From Kurthia sibirica (GTDB lineage: Bacteria > Bacillota > Bacilli > Bacillales_A > Planococcaceae): 64,000 nucleotides of DNA. The DNA lies in NCBI RefSeq assembly GCF_003143975.1, contig NZ_QFVR01000004.1, positions 124,001 to 188,000 on the forward strand, in the 5' to 3' direction. Position numbers and translations under genes: made by a program. The first letter of the stretch is position 1; the number at the start of each line of letters is the position of its first letter. Below the pieces are notes generated by a model. The model ran no database searches. It saw only the letters and a program-made list of their open reading frames with translations, and was not told where the DNA came from. Shown here one piece after another: positions 28,951 to 38,653 of the stretch.

Positions 28951-29877
28951 TTATTCTGTTTCTAAGATTGCTTTGATTTTTTTTGGTTTTATGAACGTCG
29001 ATATTGAAAATACAATAATCGCTAACCAAATACAACTAAAGGCTAGTAATTCGATTCCACCAAAGTTTTCTCCGTAAACTACCGCACCAATAAATAATGT
29101 CATCGTTGGTGCAATATATTGGAAAAAGCCAACTAAATACAGCGGAATATTTTGTGCACCCACTGCAAATAATATTAATGGAATGGCTGTTATTGCACCT
29201 GTTCCAATTAATAATAACGTTGTTTTCGTATCGCTGTGGAACAATGCTGTATCCCCTTGCATAATCAAGTAAATATAATAAATGACCGCAATTGGTAAAA
29301 TAAACAAGGTTTCGATTGCCAAACCTCTTGTAGCATCTAATTTAATGCGTTTTTTCAATAAGCCGTAGATACCAAATGATAATGCTAAACTTATTGATAC
29401 ATAGGGAAATGAACCATTGGCAATAACGAGCACCATAACGCCTGCAAAAGCGATGATACAAGCCAATACTTGGGCTTTCGATAATTTTTCCTTCAAGAAA
29501 ACGACACCTAATAACACCGAAATTAATGGATTAATATAATACCCCATACTTGTTTCAATTATATGATCATTATTAACTGCCCAGATGAAAATAAACCAAT
29601 TAATAGATATTAAATAGGCTGCAGCAAATAATGCCCAAAACGCTTTTTTATTATGCCAAAGATTTTTTAAATCGGTCACCAGTGGCTTACCTTGCCTAAT
29701 AACAATGACAAATAATACAGTCAAAATAAATGACCACACGATGCGACTTGTAATAATTTCATCGCTCGAAACCATGCCTAACTGCTTCCAATATAATGGG
29801 ATTACTCCCCAAATAATATACGCCAGTGCGGCCGCTATAATCCCCTTACTTCGTGACTCCACTTTACACCATCTCAT
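28951..29877 (-). CDS. rarD: EamA/RarD-family transporter
   Basis: A ten-segment membrane protein of the drug/metabolite transporter superfamily, RarD group, about 300 residues. Motifs: KGIIAAALAYIIWGVIPLYWKQLG, SRIVWSFILTVLF, TSMGYYINPLISVLLGVVFLKEKLS and LYLVGFFQYIAPTMTLFIGAVVYGE. Substrate unknown. The start is uncertain: an ATG at 29877 (MRWCKVES) and a GTG at 29862 (MESRSKG) are both possible and neither has a strong ribosome site; the still longer frame has none. Confidence 0.87.
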   Translation of the reverse strand: MRWCKVESRSKGIIAAALAYIIWGVIPLYWKQLGMVSSDEIITSRIVWSFILTVLFVIVIRQGKPLVTDLKNLWHNKKAFWALFAAAYLISINWFIFIWAVNNDHIIETSMGYYINPLISVLLGVVFLKEKLSKAQVLACIIAFAGVMVLVIANGSFPYVSISLALSFGIYGLLKKRIKLDATRGLAIETLFILPIAVIYYIYLIMQGDTALFHSDTKTTLLLIGTGAITAIPLILFAVGAQNIPLYLVGFFQYIAPTMTLFIGAVVYGENFGGIELLAFSCIWLAIIVFSISTFIKPKKIKAILETE

Positions 29878-29959
29878 TTCTACTCTAATGTTTCTAAGTA
29901 TAGTAGGACTTACCGGCATTTGTAAACGGCTATTTCTTATCTATTTTTAATCAAATAAA

Positions 29960-30008
29960 AAAGAAGTGTCAAAACAAGTACGGAGTTGGGTACTTGTCGT
30001 CACTTCCA
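29960..30008 (-). terminator. Terminator of the acyl-CoA ligase gene
   Basis: On the minus strand GAAGTG and ACAAGTAC pair with GTACTTGT and CACTTC around a short loop, followed by TTTTTTATTTG. Confidence 0.87.
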
Positions 30009-30025
30009 TTCTATTTGTACAATCT

Positions 30026-31603
30026 TTACTGTTGTTCTGCTTCTCGTAATTCAATGCGACGAATTTTACCAGAGGCTGTCTTCGGAAGCTCGTCGACAAA
30101 TTCGATAGCACGTGGATATTTGTATGGTGCAGTTAATTCTTTAACAAAGTTTTGTAATTCCTTCACAAATCCCGCATCATTTGCACGTTCTTTGTTTCTT
30201 AAAATGACAAATGCTTTAACGATCGATCCACGTATTTCATCTGGACTACCAATAACGGCACATTCGGATACATCAGCATGTTTGACTAGTGCATCTTCAA
30301 CTTCAAACGGTCCGATTGTATAACCCGAGCTAATGATAATATCATCGCTTCTTCCTTCAAACCAAAAGTAGCCGTCCTCATCCATCTTCGCTTGGTCACC
30401 GGTCACATAATAATCGCCTCTATACTGCTTTTGTGTACGTTCTGGATCTTTAAAATATTCTTTAAACAAGGCTGGTGTATTGCGATGAATCGCAATATCA
30501 CCAACAATACCACTGGCGCATACTTGGCCGAACTCATCGATGATTACAACGTCATTCCCTGGTGTTGGTTTCCCCATTGAGCCAAGCTTCACTGCCATAC
30601 CTTTCATCGTACCGATTAGCAAGGTATTTTCTGTTTGCCCATAACCATCGCGCACTTGAATATCAAATGTATTCTTGAAGCGGTTGATCACTTCAACATT
30701 TAGGGGTTCACCAGCTGAAACAGCACTATGTAAACTGCTCAAATCATAGCTTGCTAAATGGTCGACTTTTGCCATTACACGGTATTCTGTCGGTGTACAA
30801 CAGAGCACATTCACTTTATATTCTTTGATTAACTTCAAATAGGTTTCGGCATCAAAACGACTATTATAAACAAAGCCAGTTGCACCACTGCCTAACACCG
30901 ATAAGAATGGACTCCAAATCCACTTTTGCCAACCTGGACTCGCTGTCGCCCAAACAATGTCTCCCTCATTAATCCCTAACCAATGGGGAGCAGCTGTACG
31001 TAAATGTGCAAATGCCCAAGCATGCGTATGGACAGCTGCTTTGGGATTGCCAGTTGTCCCACTCGTGTAAGACAAAAATGCTGTATCCGTACTCCGTGTG
31101 TTGACAATGTCAAATTGCGCATCAACCTCTTCCATCTGTTGAATCAAAGGAATCCATTGTCCATGTGGTTGGCCCTCCCCAATTACAAACTGTGTAATCG
31201 TATTTAAATTTTTCACATCATCAAACTGTGATATATATGGTTCGTATGACACAACTGCTTTTGCAGAGCTGTGCTCAATACGGTATTCGATGTCTTTAGT
31301 GCGTAACATTTCTGAACTTGGAATGACAACTAAGCCAGACTTAATCGCTGCAATATAGGTAATATACGCTTCAACTAATCGGGGAACCATGACGATCATT
31401 ACATCGCCCTTTTGCAAGCCATTTAACTTGAAGACATTTGCCATTTTATTCGCTTCGTGGATGAGATCATCATAAGAAATAGTTTTCTTCAATCCCTCTG
31501 CATCTAAATACTGTACTGCAGTTTTCCCCTCGCCAGTTGCAAATCGTTCAATTTCGGATACTAGATTATAATGTAATGGTGCTAGTAGATCCTCTCGTTT
31601 CAT
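30026..31603 (-). CDS. ytcI: Acyl-CoA synthetase (YtcI/MbcS-like)
   Basis: A 525-residue AMP-forming acyl-CoA ligase. ATP/AMP motif TAFLSYTSGTTGNPKAAVHTHAW, then VWATASPGWQKWIWSPF, RDGYGQTENTLLIGT, GDQAKMDEDGYFWFEGRSDDIIISSGYTIGPFEVE, and the C-terminal KTASGKIRRIELRE with the catalytic lysine. Similarity of context to Listeria/Bacillus MbcS-type ligases suggests short or branched-chain acids such as 2-methylbutyrate as substrates, feeding branched fatty acid synthesis; this is inferred. It appears monocistronic. Confidence 0.9.
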   Translation of the reverse strand: MKREDLLAPLHYNLVSEIERFATGEGKTAVQYLDAEGLKKTISYDDLIHEANKMANVFKLNGLQKGDVMIVMVPRLVEAYITYIAAIKSGLVVIPSSEMLRTKDIEYRIEHSSAKAVVSYEPYISQFDDVKNLNTITQFVIGEGQPHGQWIPLIQQMEEVDAQFDIVNTRSTDTAFLSYTSGTTGNPKAAVHTHAWAFAHLRTAAPHWLGINEGDIVWATASPGWQKWIWSPFLSVLGSGATGFVYNSRFDAETYLKLIKEYKVNVLCCTPTEYRVMAKVDHLASYDLSSLHSAVSAGEPLNVEVINRFKNTFDIQVRDGYGQTENTLLIGTMKGMAVKLGSMGKPTPGNDVVIIDEFGQVCASGIVGDIAIHRNTPALFKEYFKDPERTQKQYRGDYYVTGDQAKMDEDGYFWFEGRSDDIIISSGYTIGPFEVEDALVKHADVSECAVIGSPDEIRGSIVKAFVILRNKERANDAGFVKELQNFVKELTAPYKYPRAIEFVDELPKTASGKIRRIELREAEQQ

Positions 31604-31940
31604 GTTAACTCCCCCTTAAATATGTAATGCTTTTCCTCATTATATCGCTGTAAATAAATAAGTACAACCTATTGCTACCATCTTCTATTAATACTAGGTA
31701 ATAAGTTTTTGTTAAAATAAACCAATTGATGTTTTTAATACTAGATAAACTATAGCAATAAATAGAATTTAGCTTCTTTAAAGAGAAAAAAGCCCTTAAA
31801 AAATATATCAAAATAATTTAAAGGTGATGCGAATAAATTAAAAAAATCTCTAATTTTCTGTTCACATTCTCTTTTTTTGTATTTCCCAAGACCATACCTC
31901 TTGTTTTTAATTCAAAAAACGCCCCCAAAAAATTGAGGGC

Positions 31941-32147
31941 ATCCTCTTCAGGTGCCATGTCTAGAAAATATTTAAAGGACATGTCGTATTTAGAACGATC
32001 AACAAGATCGGCATCTGATAAGTCATGAATTGCTTTTAGGAGTAAATATTTGAACATACGAATTGGTGGAATCGCATTTCGACCATTATCCAAACAGTAT
32101 TTTGATTTTAATTCGTCTATAATACATGAAAAATCAACGAGTTCATT
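31941..32147 (-). pseudogene. Remnant of an IS1182-type DDE transposase (N-terminal part)
   Basis: The minus-strand frame reads VDFSCIIDELKSKYCLDNGRN, IPPIRMFKYLLLKAIHDLSDADLVDRSKYDMSFKYFLDMAPEE, which is the N-terminal domain of IS1182-like transposases. Homology stops after MAPEEDA; the following residues and the catalytic DDE core are missing. It also lacks its own start, as the frame enters from unrelated repeat sequence. It is a dead fragment. Confidence 0.78.
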
Positions 32148-32149
32148 TA

Positions 32150-32337
32150 TACAGGATGGTCCGTGACCGGGCGAGACCACATTTTAACCCATGAATAGTA
32201 CAAGTTGATGGAGTGCAGGCGGCGACTTCTGCGGGAACAGCACGAGCGGAAGCACCCGGACTGAGCGAAGCGAGGGAGAAGGCTGGAGCCGTGCCCGCGA
32301 AAAGCGTCCGCCGGAACGGAATCAACGGCTACAAGGA
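32150..32337. repeat. GC-rich dispersed Bacillaceae-type intergenic repeat
   Basis: This stretch is markedly richer in G+C than its surroundings, with motifs such as GCGAAGCGAGGGAGAAGG, GCCCGCGAAAAGCGTCCGCC and GGAACGGAATCAACGGC. The GCG.AAAGCGTC core is shared with the repeats near 1285 and 38600. It abuts the transposase remnant and has no plausible gene. Similar elements are common between genes of Lysinibacillus and relatives (from general knowledge). Confidence 0.6.
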
Positions 32338-32338
32338 A

Positions 32339-32377
32339 AAGCGAGGACAGGAACGAAATTCGTTCCTGTCCTCGCTT
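32339..32377. repeat. 39-base perfect palindrome in the IS remnant region
   Basis: AAGCGAGGACAGGAACGAA and its exact complement flank a single central A, giving 19-base arms. On RNA this would be an extremely stable hairpin. It probably acts as a terminator or is the tip of the repeat element next to it. Confidence 0.8.
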
Positions 32378-32402
32378 ATCTGTGCATAAGTGGACTTTTT
32401 CA

Positions 32403-32423
32403 GCGCCCTCCAAAAAGGAGGCG
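32403..32423 (-). terminator. Hairpin after thiI
   Basis: CGCCTCC and GGAGGGCG pair around a TTTTT loop just after the thiI stop. No proper T tract follows on the minus strand, so termination may depend on the larger palindrome at 32339. Confidence 0.45.
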
Positions 32424-32429
32424 TTTCTT

Positions 32430-33635
32430 TTATAGTAAGTCTTCGAATTCATCCGCAATTTTTTTCTTAGGAAAATCATGAATTTCACGATTTTTCACTG
32501 CGCGTTCAATCATTTCATCGAAATCTGTAAATGCTTCATAATAATTCATTTTTTCAACATTAGGCTTCGTTTTAGGATTGGCTGGTGTAAAGACTGTACA
32601 GCAATCTTCGAACGGGCGAATAGACGTTTCATATGTGCCGATTTCTTCCGCTATTTTAATAATATCTAATTTATCAAATGTAATCAATGGACGTAATATA
32701 GGTGTAGTCGTCACATCGTTTATTGCTGCTAGACTTTCCAATGTTTGACTTGCTACTTGCCCAAGATTTTCACCCGTTACAAGTGCTAGAGCATTTACTT
32801 CTTTGCGTACTTGATCTGAAATTTTCATCATCATACGGCGAGTTGATGTCATCGTCACATTTTCTGGAACTGCTTGTTGAATCGTTTGCTGAATCTCTGT
32901 AAATGGAATAATATGCAGGCGCACATTGCCACCGAAACCGCTAATAATCTCACATAATTCCATTACTTTGCCAAGTGACTGTTCACTCGTAAATGGTGGG
33001 CTAAAGAAGTGGATTGCCTCGATACGAACGCCACGTTTCATCATGTAAAACGCTGCTACAGGACTATCGATACCACCTGATAATAATAATAAGGCCTTAC
33101 CATTTGAACCGACTGGAAGACCAGCAGCTGCTGGAATAACATCAATCATCATATACGTTGATTCTTCGCGCACTTCAACGCGTAATTCGATGTCAGGATC
33201 TTTCATTTGTACCGTCATACCAGGTAATGTTGTTAACACATGAGACGCGATTTCTCGATTTAAATCATATGTTTCTAGTTCAAAACGTTTATACGAACGT
33301 TTCACATTGACTTTAAATGTTTTGCCTTCAAAATCAATTGATGACACAATTTCAACTGCTAGTTTTTTCATATCTTCTAATGTTGTCGGACATTCTGCTA
33401 CCGGACTAAATGATTGAATCCCAAAAACCTTTGGTAAGCGTGCAATTAATTGTTCCATAACTGCTGGATCATTACTACGTAGATACATACGATCGCGCTC
33501 CGGATGAATTTTTACATCGGATAAATCTTGGAATGTGTAACGAATATTATCACGTAAACGATTAATAAATTGTTTACGATTTTTCCCTTTTGTCGATATT
33601 TCGCCGTAACGAACTAAAATTTCAGACCATTTCAT
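32430..33635 (-). CDS. thiI: tRNA 4-thiouridine synthetase ThiI (no rhodanese domain)
   Basis: A 401-residue enzyme adenylating tRNA U8 for s4U formation. The N-terminal ferredoxin-like and THUMP domains (about 1-165: ILVRYGEISTKGKNRKQF, VNVKRSYKRFELETYDLNREIASHV) precede the PP-loop ATPase with LLLSGGIDSPVAAFYMMKRG. The C-terminal rhodanese domain of E. coli ThiI is absent, as usual in Bacilli; the catalytic Cys region DCCTVF is present. It overlaps the 3' end of the cysteine desulfurase gene by 14 bases, its sulfur donor. The start follows GGGAGAGG. Confidence 0.95.
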   Translation of the reverse strand: MKWSEILVRYGEISTKGKNRKQFINRLRDNIRYTFQDLSDVKIHPERDRMYLRSNDPAVMEQLIARLPKVFGIQSFSPVAECPTTLEDMKKLAVEIVSSIDFEGKTFKVNVKRSYKRFELETYDLNREIASHVLTTLPGMTVQMKDPDIELRVEVREESTYMMIDVIPAAAGLPVGSNGKALLLLSGGIDSPVAAFYMMKRGVRIEAIHFFSPPFTSEQSLGKVMELCEIISGFGGNVRLHIIPFTEIQQTIQQAVPENVTMTSTRRMMMKISDQVRKEVNALALVTGENLGQVASQTLESLAAINDVTTTPILRPLITFDKLDIIKIAEEIGTYETSIRPFEDCCTVFTPANPKTKPNVEKMNYYEAFTDFDEMIERAVKNREIHDFPKKKIADEFEDLL

Positions 33636-34779
33636 ACTTTTTTACCTCTCCCTTAACTTGTTTTAAGACGTTTTCAAAAACATTTTTGAAACTCTCTATA
33701 TGTTCTTGCGTGGTCATTTGACCAAAACTAATACGAATCACACCGCGAGCATACTCATCTGGAATCCCCATTGCTGTCACGACATGACTCACCTTGGAAT
33801 CCTTCGAATGGCATGCGCTCGAAGTGGATACAATAATTTGTTGTGACTGCATCGCATTGATCATAACTTCCCCTTTAATATCCGCAACAGAACAACTGAC
33901 GATATGTGGTGCACCCGCATTCGTAGATAGTGTATACACATCTCTAAATTGCGCTAAAAAAGCATGTAATTCGTCGCGCCAATCCTTGTATTTCTCAACT
34001 TGCTGCACTTGCATCTCACTAGCTAAGCGCATCGCTTTTGCTAGTGCTACATTTTGTGGCACTGCTACCGTACCGCTGCGCAGCCCCATCTCTTGTCCAC
34101 CGCCATGAATCAACGGGTCAATTGTGAAGAGTTTTTTAAAGGCTGCGATACCACTACCTTTAAAAGCATGCAATTTATGACCTGAAATCGAAATAGCGTC
34201 CGGTGCGTATTCACCTTGGAAATCAATCGTTAATTTACCAAAGCTTTGTACAGCATCTACATGAAAAAATGCGCGACTTTCCTGATGAATTAACGCAGCG
34301 ATGGCCTGAATTGGCTGAATTGCACCTACTTCATTATTGACATGCATCACGCTGACAACCACCGTATCTTTTCTTAACTTCTCTTTGAAGTCGTTCATGT
34401 CAATGACACCTTGATGGTCTACTTTTACATAGTCAACTTCAAAGCCAGATTCCTCTAGCATACGAGCTGATTCAAGTACAGACGCATGTTCCACTGCTGA
34501 TACAAGAATATGTTTCCCTCTATGTGTATTGGCATTCGCTAAACCTTTTATAATAAAGTTATTAGATTCCGAGCCACCTGAAGTGAAGACAATTTGCTGC
34601 TCCGTCGTTTTCAATAGGTCCGCAATTTGTTGTCTTGAGCGGCTTAACAATGAATTTGACGCAACACCCATTTCATGTAAGGATGCCGGATTTGCATAAA
34701 ATCGCTCATTGGCTTGTATGAATGTCGTCATGATTGCTTCGCTCGGTTTTGTTGTGGCACTATTATCTAAATAAATCAT
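33622..34779 (-). CDS. nifZ: Cysteine desulfurase (NifZ/IscS type) paired with ThiI
   Basis: A 385-residue class V aminotransferase-fold PLP enzyme. PLP-contacting motifs: LDNSATTKPSEA, FTSGGSESNNF, HVNNEVGAIQPI, HVDAVQSFGK, and the Schiff-base lysine in ISGHKLHAFKGSG. The catalytic Cys is in VSTSSACHSKDSKVSH. In B. subtilis the homologous NifZ passes persulfide sulfur to ThiI for s4U in tRNA; overlap with thiI supports this. It is preceded by ezrA and its terminator. Confidence 0.94.
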   Translation of the reverse strand: MIYLDNSATTKPSEAIMTTFIQANERFYANPASLHEMGVASNSLLSRSRQQIADLLKTTEQQIVFTSGGSESNNFIIKGLANANTHRGKHILVSAVEHASVLESARMLEESGFEVDYVKVDHQGVIDMNDFKEKLRKDTVVVSVMHVNNEVGAIQPIQAIAALIHQESRAFFHVDAVQSFGKLTIDFQGEYAPDAISISGHKLHAFKGSGIAAFKKLFTIDPLIHGGGQEMGLRSGTVAVPQNVALAKAMRLASEMQVQQVEKYKDWRDELHAFLAQFRDVYTLSTNAGAPHIVSCSVADIKGEVMINAMQSQQIIVSTSSACHSKDSKVSHVVTAMGIPDEYARGVIRISFGQMTTQEHIESFKNVFENVLKQVKGEVKKYEMV

Positions 34780-34854
34780 GTGTTACCCTTCCTTCTATCA
34801 TCTACATATTTTATTATTATAGCAAAAAATACAGGTCAAAGCGATTGAACAATT

Positions 34855-34888
34855 AAAAAACTGCTATCTGTAAAATACAGATAGCAGT
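34855..34888 (-). terminator. ezrA terminator
   Basis: CTGCTATCTGTA pairs with TACAGATAGCAG around a four-base loop and on the minus strand is followed by TTTTTT. Confidence 0.9.
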
Positions 34889-34907
34889 CCCTCTTTTTTC
34901 TATTTTA

Positions 34908-36608
34908 TTACCCTTTTGTCACCGTATCTTTTACTTGAACTTTCATTTTTTTCAATGCGCCAGGTTCCGCAGTCTCTACAGCTGTTGCGACAATTTCCAA
35001 CGCTCGATTAAAACGTAAATCTCTAAATGCTTCTTCCGCTTCTAATAGACGCTCATTCATACCCGGTTTGACCATGCGATAGCGATTACCATACTGAATT
35101 AGCAATTCAATCAAATTAATATTTTCTAACATTTCTTCCACCACTACCTCAATTTCGGTGACATATTGATGGCCTTTTTCAATGTCAGCAACAATTGTCC
35201 CCATATTGATTGGAACTTCGTTCAATCCTTTATTGACAACAAATAGTTGTTCTTCTGCTTCACTAATTCGAGCATCGATTTCTTCTGGTGTTCCCGGTGT
35301 ATTTGCTTTGCTAATTTTACGTTCAACAGCATGCAATCGTTTTTGCAATGCAGTTAGTTGGTCACGTCCCTTATCTTCATTAACACGCAAACTTGACATA
35401 CGCTCTGCAAACACAGCACGTTTTTCTGCTTCTTGATCCATTAATTTTTGTAGTTCCAATAACTCTTCATGAATGCTTGAATAAGCTGATTGACGTTCTT
35501 GTACTTCTACAGCTAATAATTCATAGCGTTGTTTTACGCTATTTAACTGCGCTTTACTTTCAATCGGGATCAGCATTTCTTTTTCAGTCAAATGATAACT
35601 CTTTTTCACGATATCTGCTTCTACTTTTAACTCATTAATGTCTTGTATTAATTCTGCTAAGTACAAACCAATTGGCGGAAAATTAGCATCCACATATTGC
35701 TTGGCAACAACTTCTTTTTCTAATAGATCATAGAAAGAATCTATATCTGTTTTAATTTGTTCAATCGCTGCAGAAACATCTGTCGTTTCAAGCTTCGTTA
35801 CCTGTTCTTTATAATGTGGCAACAAATGCTCAATGTCATCTAATTTCTCAGGGATTTCTAAATGTAACAGGAAAAAGGATTGTTCTGTCATTTCAATATG
35901 CCCATTTCGAATATCATTTAGATCTGCTGGGATTTTATGCTGAATTTCCGTTAATAAGGTCGGGATTTCATTAATCAATCGGAAAATCTCTACCCCTTGC
36001 TGATGTAGATCAATCACGATTTCTTTAGCCTGCATATAATTTCCTTGCACCGTCATGTGATCATATTCTTCAAAAGCAGGTGGGAATGCCTCAAGTCGTT
36101 TTTCAAGAGGCTCCCCTGCCGCACCAAAAGCATATTGATGTGCCAATAATGTTTTACGTGCAGAACGGTAATCGTCTTTGAGTTGCTCAATTTCTATACG
36201 ATTTTGTTGTTCGCTTTCCATCAACTCGTTTAGTTCTTTTAAAATAACTTCCATTTCAGCATCGTAATTTTCAATAAGCTTTTCAATTTCCATTTCAAGA
36301 ACTGTTGCTTTTTTAAGCTGAAATTTATCAACAAATTCCTCTACTTGAAATAGTAATTCATCAATTTTCGGCATTTCAACATCAATTAATTCCGTCCATT
36401 TATTGCGCCAACGTTCGAACATCTCTTCTGCCTGTCCACTCATATTCAAACTCTTCACCTTCGATAACTCTTCTAAGACAGGTTTGTTTTGAATATCTAA
36501 TTTTTTCTGATCAAGTCTACTAATTTCAGTATGATGTTTTTTGCGGAATACGAATACCCCAACAACAAATACTAATAGTACGATGACTACTGGAATGATA
36601 TACTCCAT
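34908..36608 (-). CDS. ezrA: Septation ring formation regulator EzrA
   Basis: A 566-residue protein with a single N-terminal membrane segment (YIIPVVIVLLVFVVGVFVF), a short basic junction (RKKHH), then a long cytosolic region of coiled coils with high Glu/Lys/Gln content, the spectrin-like repeat arrangement of EzrA. It restrains FtsZ assembly at poles and supports PBP1 localisation at the septum. Length is close to the family's usual 560-570. It appears monocistronic. Confidence 0.93.
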   Translation of the reverse strand: MEYIIPVVIVLLVFVVGVFVFRKKHHTEISRLDQKKLDIQNKPVLEELSKVKSLNMSGQAEEMFERWRNKWTELIDVEMPKIDELLFQVEEFVDKFQLKKATVLEMEIEKLIENYDAEMEVILKELNELMESEQQNRIEIEQLKDDYRSARKTLLAHQYAFGAAGEPLEKRLEAFPPAFEEYDHMTVQGNYMQAKEIVIDLHQQGVEIFRLINEIPTLLTEIQHKIPADLNDIRNGHIEMTEQSFFLLHLEIPEKLDDIEHLLPHYKEQVTKLETTDVSAAIEQIKTDIDSFYDLLEKEVVAKQYVDANFPPIGLYLAELIQDINELKVEADIVKKSYHLTEKEMLIPIESKAQLNSVKQRYELLAVEVQERQSAYSSIHEELLELQKLMDQEAEKRAVFAERMSSLRVNEDKGRDQLTALQKRLHAVERKISKANTPGTPEEIDARISEAEEQLFVVNKGLNEVPINMGTIVADIEKGHQYVTEIEVVVEEMLENINLIELLIQYGNRYRMVKPGMNERLLEAEEAFRDLRFNRALEIVATAVETAEPGALKKMKVQVKDTVTKG

Positions 36609-36756
36609 CGTAAGCCCCCTTCTCCTATGTCAGGTTATCAGCCTATTATTATTCTTAATATTACCATGTTTTATTTCCAATTGTTGATGATTTACTCGCT
36701 TTTCTTAACGTTTTTTTGCACGATAGTACTTTATACATATTTTGGAGGTTATTAAT

Positions 36757-37557
36757 ATGATTCGAGATGCCCATATACATTCACCTTTTTGCCCGCACGG
36801 TACAACAGACTCATTCGAAAGTTATATCGAAAAAGCGATTTCACATGGTTTAACTGATATTACCTTCACGGAACATGCACCTATGCCAAAAGGCTTTATA
36901 GATCCAACGCCCCAAAAAGATAGCGGGATGCGCGAAGAAGATGTTCTACCCTATATCGAAAAAATCCAAGCGTTACAGCAGCAATATAAAGAGCATATTC
37001 ATATTCGAGTTGGCTTTGAAATAGACTATATAGCCGGTTTCGAACAGCAAACGAAGGAGTGGTTAAATCATTATGGTCCGTTTATAGATGACAGTATTTT
37101 ATCCGTTCACTTTCTACTGCATGATGATCAATATGTATGCATCGATTATTCAGATGACGTTTTCATCGATTTCGCAAGTAAAATAGGTGGCGTACAAAAC
37201 ATCTATACTCTATACTATAACTCCATCAAAGCTTCAATACTTGCTGACCTAGGTTTTTTTAAACCTAAGCGCATTGGTCACCCTACACTCGTACATAAAT
37301 TCCAATTGGCTCATAACGAGGCGATTGATGATCGACACGCGGTTGAGGAAGTTCTACACATGATGGCACAACAACAATTGGAGTTGGATGTTAACAGCGC
37401 AGGCTATGCTAAAAAATTCTGTAAAGAACCATATCCACCTTTGACTTATTTTAAACTTATTAAAGCATTAAATATTCCAATTATTTTTGGTTCTGATGCC
37501 CATCAAGCACAGGATTTACTACAATACAGCGAATATTTACAGCCATATTTCGACTAA
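36757..37557 (+). CDS. hisJ: Histidinol-phosphatase, PHP family (HisJ)
   Basis: A 266-residue PHP-domain phosphatase. Metal-binding motifs are RDAHIHSPFCPHGTTDSFE, FTEHAPMP, VGFEIDYI, LSVHFL, RIGHPTLVHKF and IIFGSDAHQAQD. It hydrolyses L-histidinol phosphate in histidine synthesis; the rest of the his pathway is elsewhere. The ATG at 36757 is eight bases after GGAGG; the longer frame begins before the ribosome site. It is followed by ytsP with a short gap and probably shares its transcript. Confidence 0.92.
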   Translation: MIRDAHIHSPFCPHGTTDSFESYIEKAISHGLTDITFTEHAPMPKGFIDPTPQKDSGMREEDVLPYIEKIQALQQQYKEHIHIRVGFEIDYIAGFEQQTKEWLNHYGPFIDDSILSVHFLLHDDQYVCIDYSDDVFIDFASKIGGVQNIYTLYYNSIKASILADLGFFKPKRIGHPTLVHKFQLAHNEAIDDRHAVEEVLHMMAQQQLELDVNSAGYAKKFCKEPYPPLTYFKLIKALNIPIIFGSDAHQAQDLLQYSEYLQPYFD

Positions 37558-37569
37558 GGGAGTGTTTTT

Positions 37570-38049
37570 ATGTTTGAAAACCAAGCATTATCAGGTACAA
37601 CCGCACAACAATATTCTATGTTAAGTAAACAGCTCGATGCTTTGTTAGAAGGTGAAACAGATGCTATTGCAAACCTAAGCAATGCTTCCGCCCTTCTGAA
37701 TCAAGGTATGAATACTATTAACTGGTGTGGTTTTTATTTATTAAAAAATGATGAGCTACTACTCGGCCCATTCCAAGGGCTACCCGCTTGTGTTCACATT
37801 GCAATCGGACGAGGTGTTTGTGGTACAGCCGCTTCCGAACTAAAAACACAGCGCATTGCGGATGTCCATGCATTCCCAGGACATATCGCCTGCGATGCCG
37901 CATCAAGATCTGAGCTTGTGGTACCGATTATTGTAAATGGCGCGTTATATGGCGTCCTAGATATCGATAGCCCATTGACTGATCGCTTCACAGAAGAAGA
38001 CCAACAAGGTGTTGAACTTTTTGTGAAGACATTGCAAAAACATCTATAA
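37570..38049 (+). CDS. ytsP: Free methionine-(R)-sulfoxide reductase (GAF domain)
   Basis: A 159-residue GAF-fold protein matching the fRMsr (MsrC) family. The three family cysteines are visible in GLPACVHI, RGVCGTAA and GHIACDAASRSE. It reduces free methionine-R-sulfoxide with thioredoxin. It starts MFENQALSG behind GGGAG, 12 bases after hisJ. The same gene order occurs in B. subtilis (hisJ-ytsP). Confidence 0.9.
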   Translation: MFENQALSGTTAQQYSMLSKQLDALLEGETDAIANLSNASALLNQGMNTINWCGFYLLKNDELLLGPFQGLPACVHIAIGRGVCGTAASELKTQRIADVHAFPGHIACDAASRSELVVPIIVNGALYGVLDIDSPLTDRFTEEDQQGVELFVKTLQKHL

Positions 38050-38095
38050 ACAATCCGCCCAACGAGCTTGAGGCAAACGTATTTTCAACACAGAA

Positions 38096-38133
38096 AATCC
38101 CGTATGATTTTTCGAAATCATACGGGATTATTC
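38096..38133 (+). terminator. ytsP terminator
   Basis: AATCCCGTATGATTT pairs with AAATCATACGGGATT around TTCG-type loop. A modest T-rich tract follows. Confidence 0.8.
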
Positions 38134-38244
38134 ATTTCAATCCATTTCCGCTTCGAAAAACGACTCCTGCGCGTTCAATTGATTTGATGATTCGTATGGG
38201 AGACAGACTATCTTTGTTCTGTCCCAGGCTCGTTTTTCCATAAA

Positions 38245-38640
38245 AATTTTCTACGTCAAATCACGCCACCTTTTCTCTTTGTGCGTTTCGGGCGAATGCT
38301 TTTCAGCAGGGTTCCCGTCCTTTACTAAACAACTCATTTATCCTAAATACAAACCCATTTCTTTATACTTCGTATTCAATCAAATCTTCGTTCGAAAAAC
38401 AGGCGTTTGCTTAGGTAGTGCTATATAAAATGTAATGGCATCACTTATTTTTTCCATCCTTGTGATGATTACATCTTTCAATGCGATGAATGCCCTATTA
38501 ACATTCATGGTGCACAACTCACCTTTCATTCCTTTTTTCTCAGCAATTCACGTATAAGTGACTCGGTGGCGACGCAAAGAATCAGTTGAAGCGAAGCCCG
38601 CGGAAAGCGTCGAGCAGAGGTGGTATTGTTTAAAAACCTC
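38245..38640. repeat. Diverged intergenic repeat, copy 2
   Basis: Partner of the segment at 943-1325. Shared blocks include GCGTTTCGGGCGAATGCTTTT versus CGTTTCAGACAAATACTTT, CCCGTCCTTTACTA, TCCTAAATACAAACCCATTTCT and CAGTTGAAGCGAAGCCCGCGG. Both copies lie between convergent or unrelated genes and are oriented the same way. No open frame is shared by the two. Confidence 0.65.
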
Positions 38641-38653
38641 CATATAGAACCAT

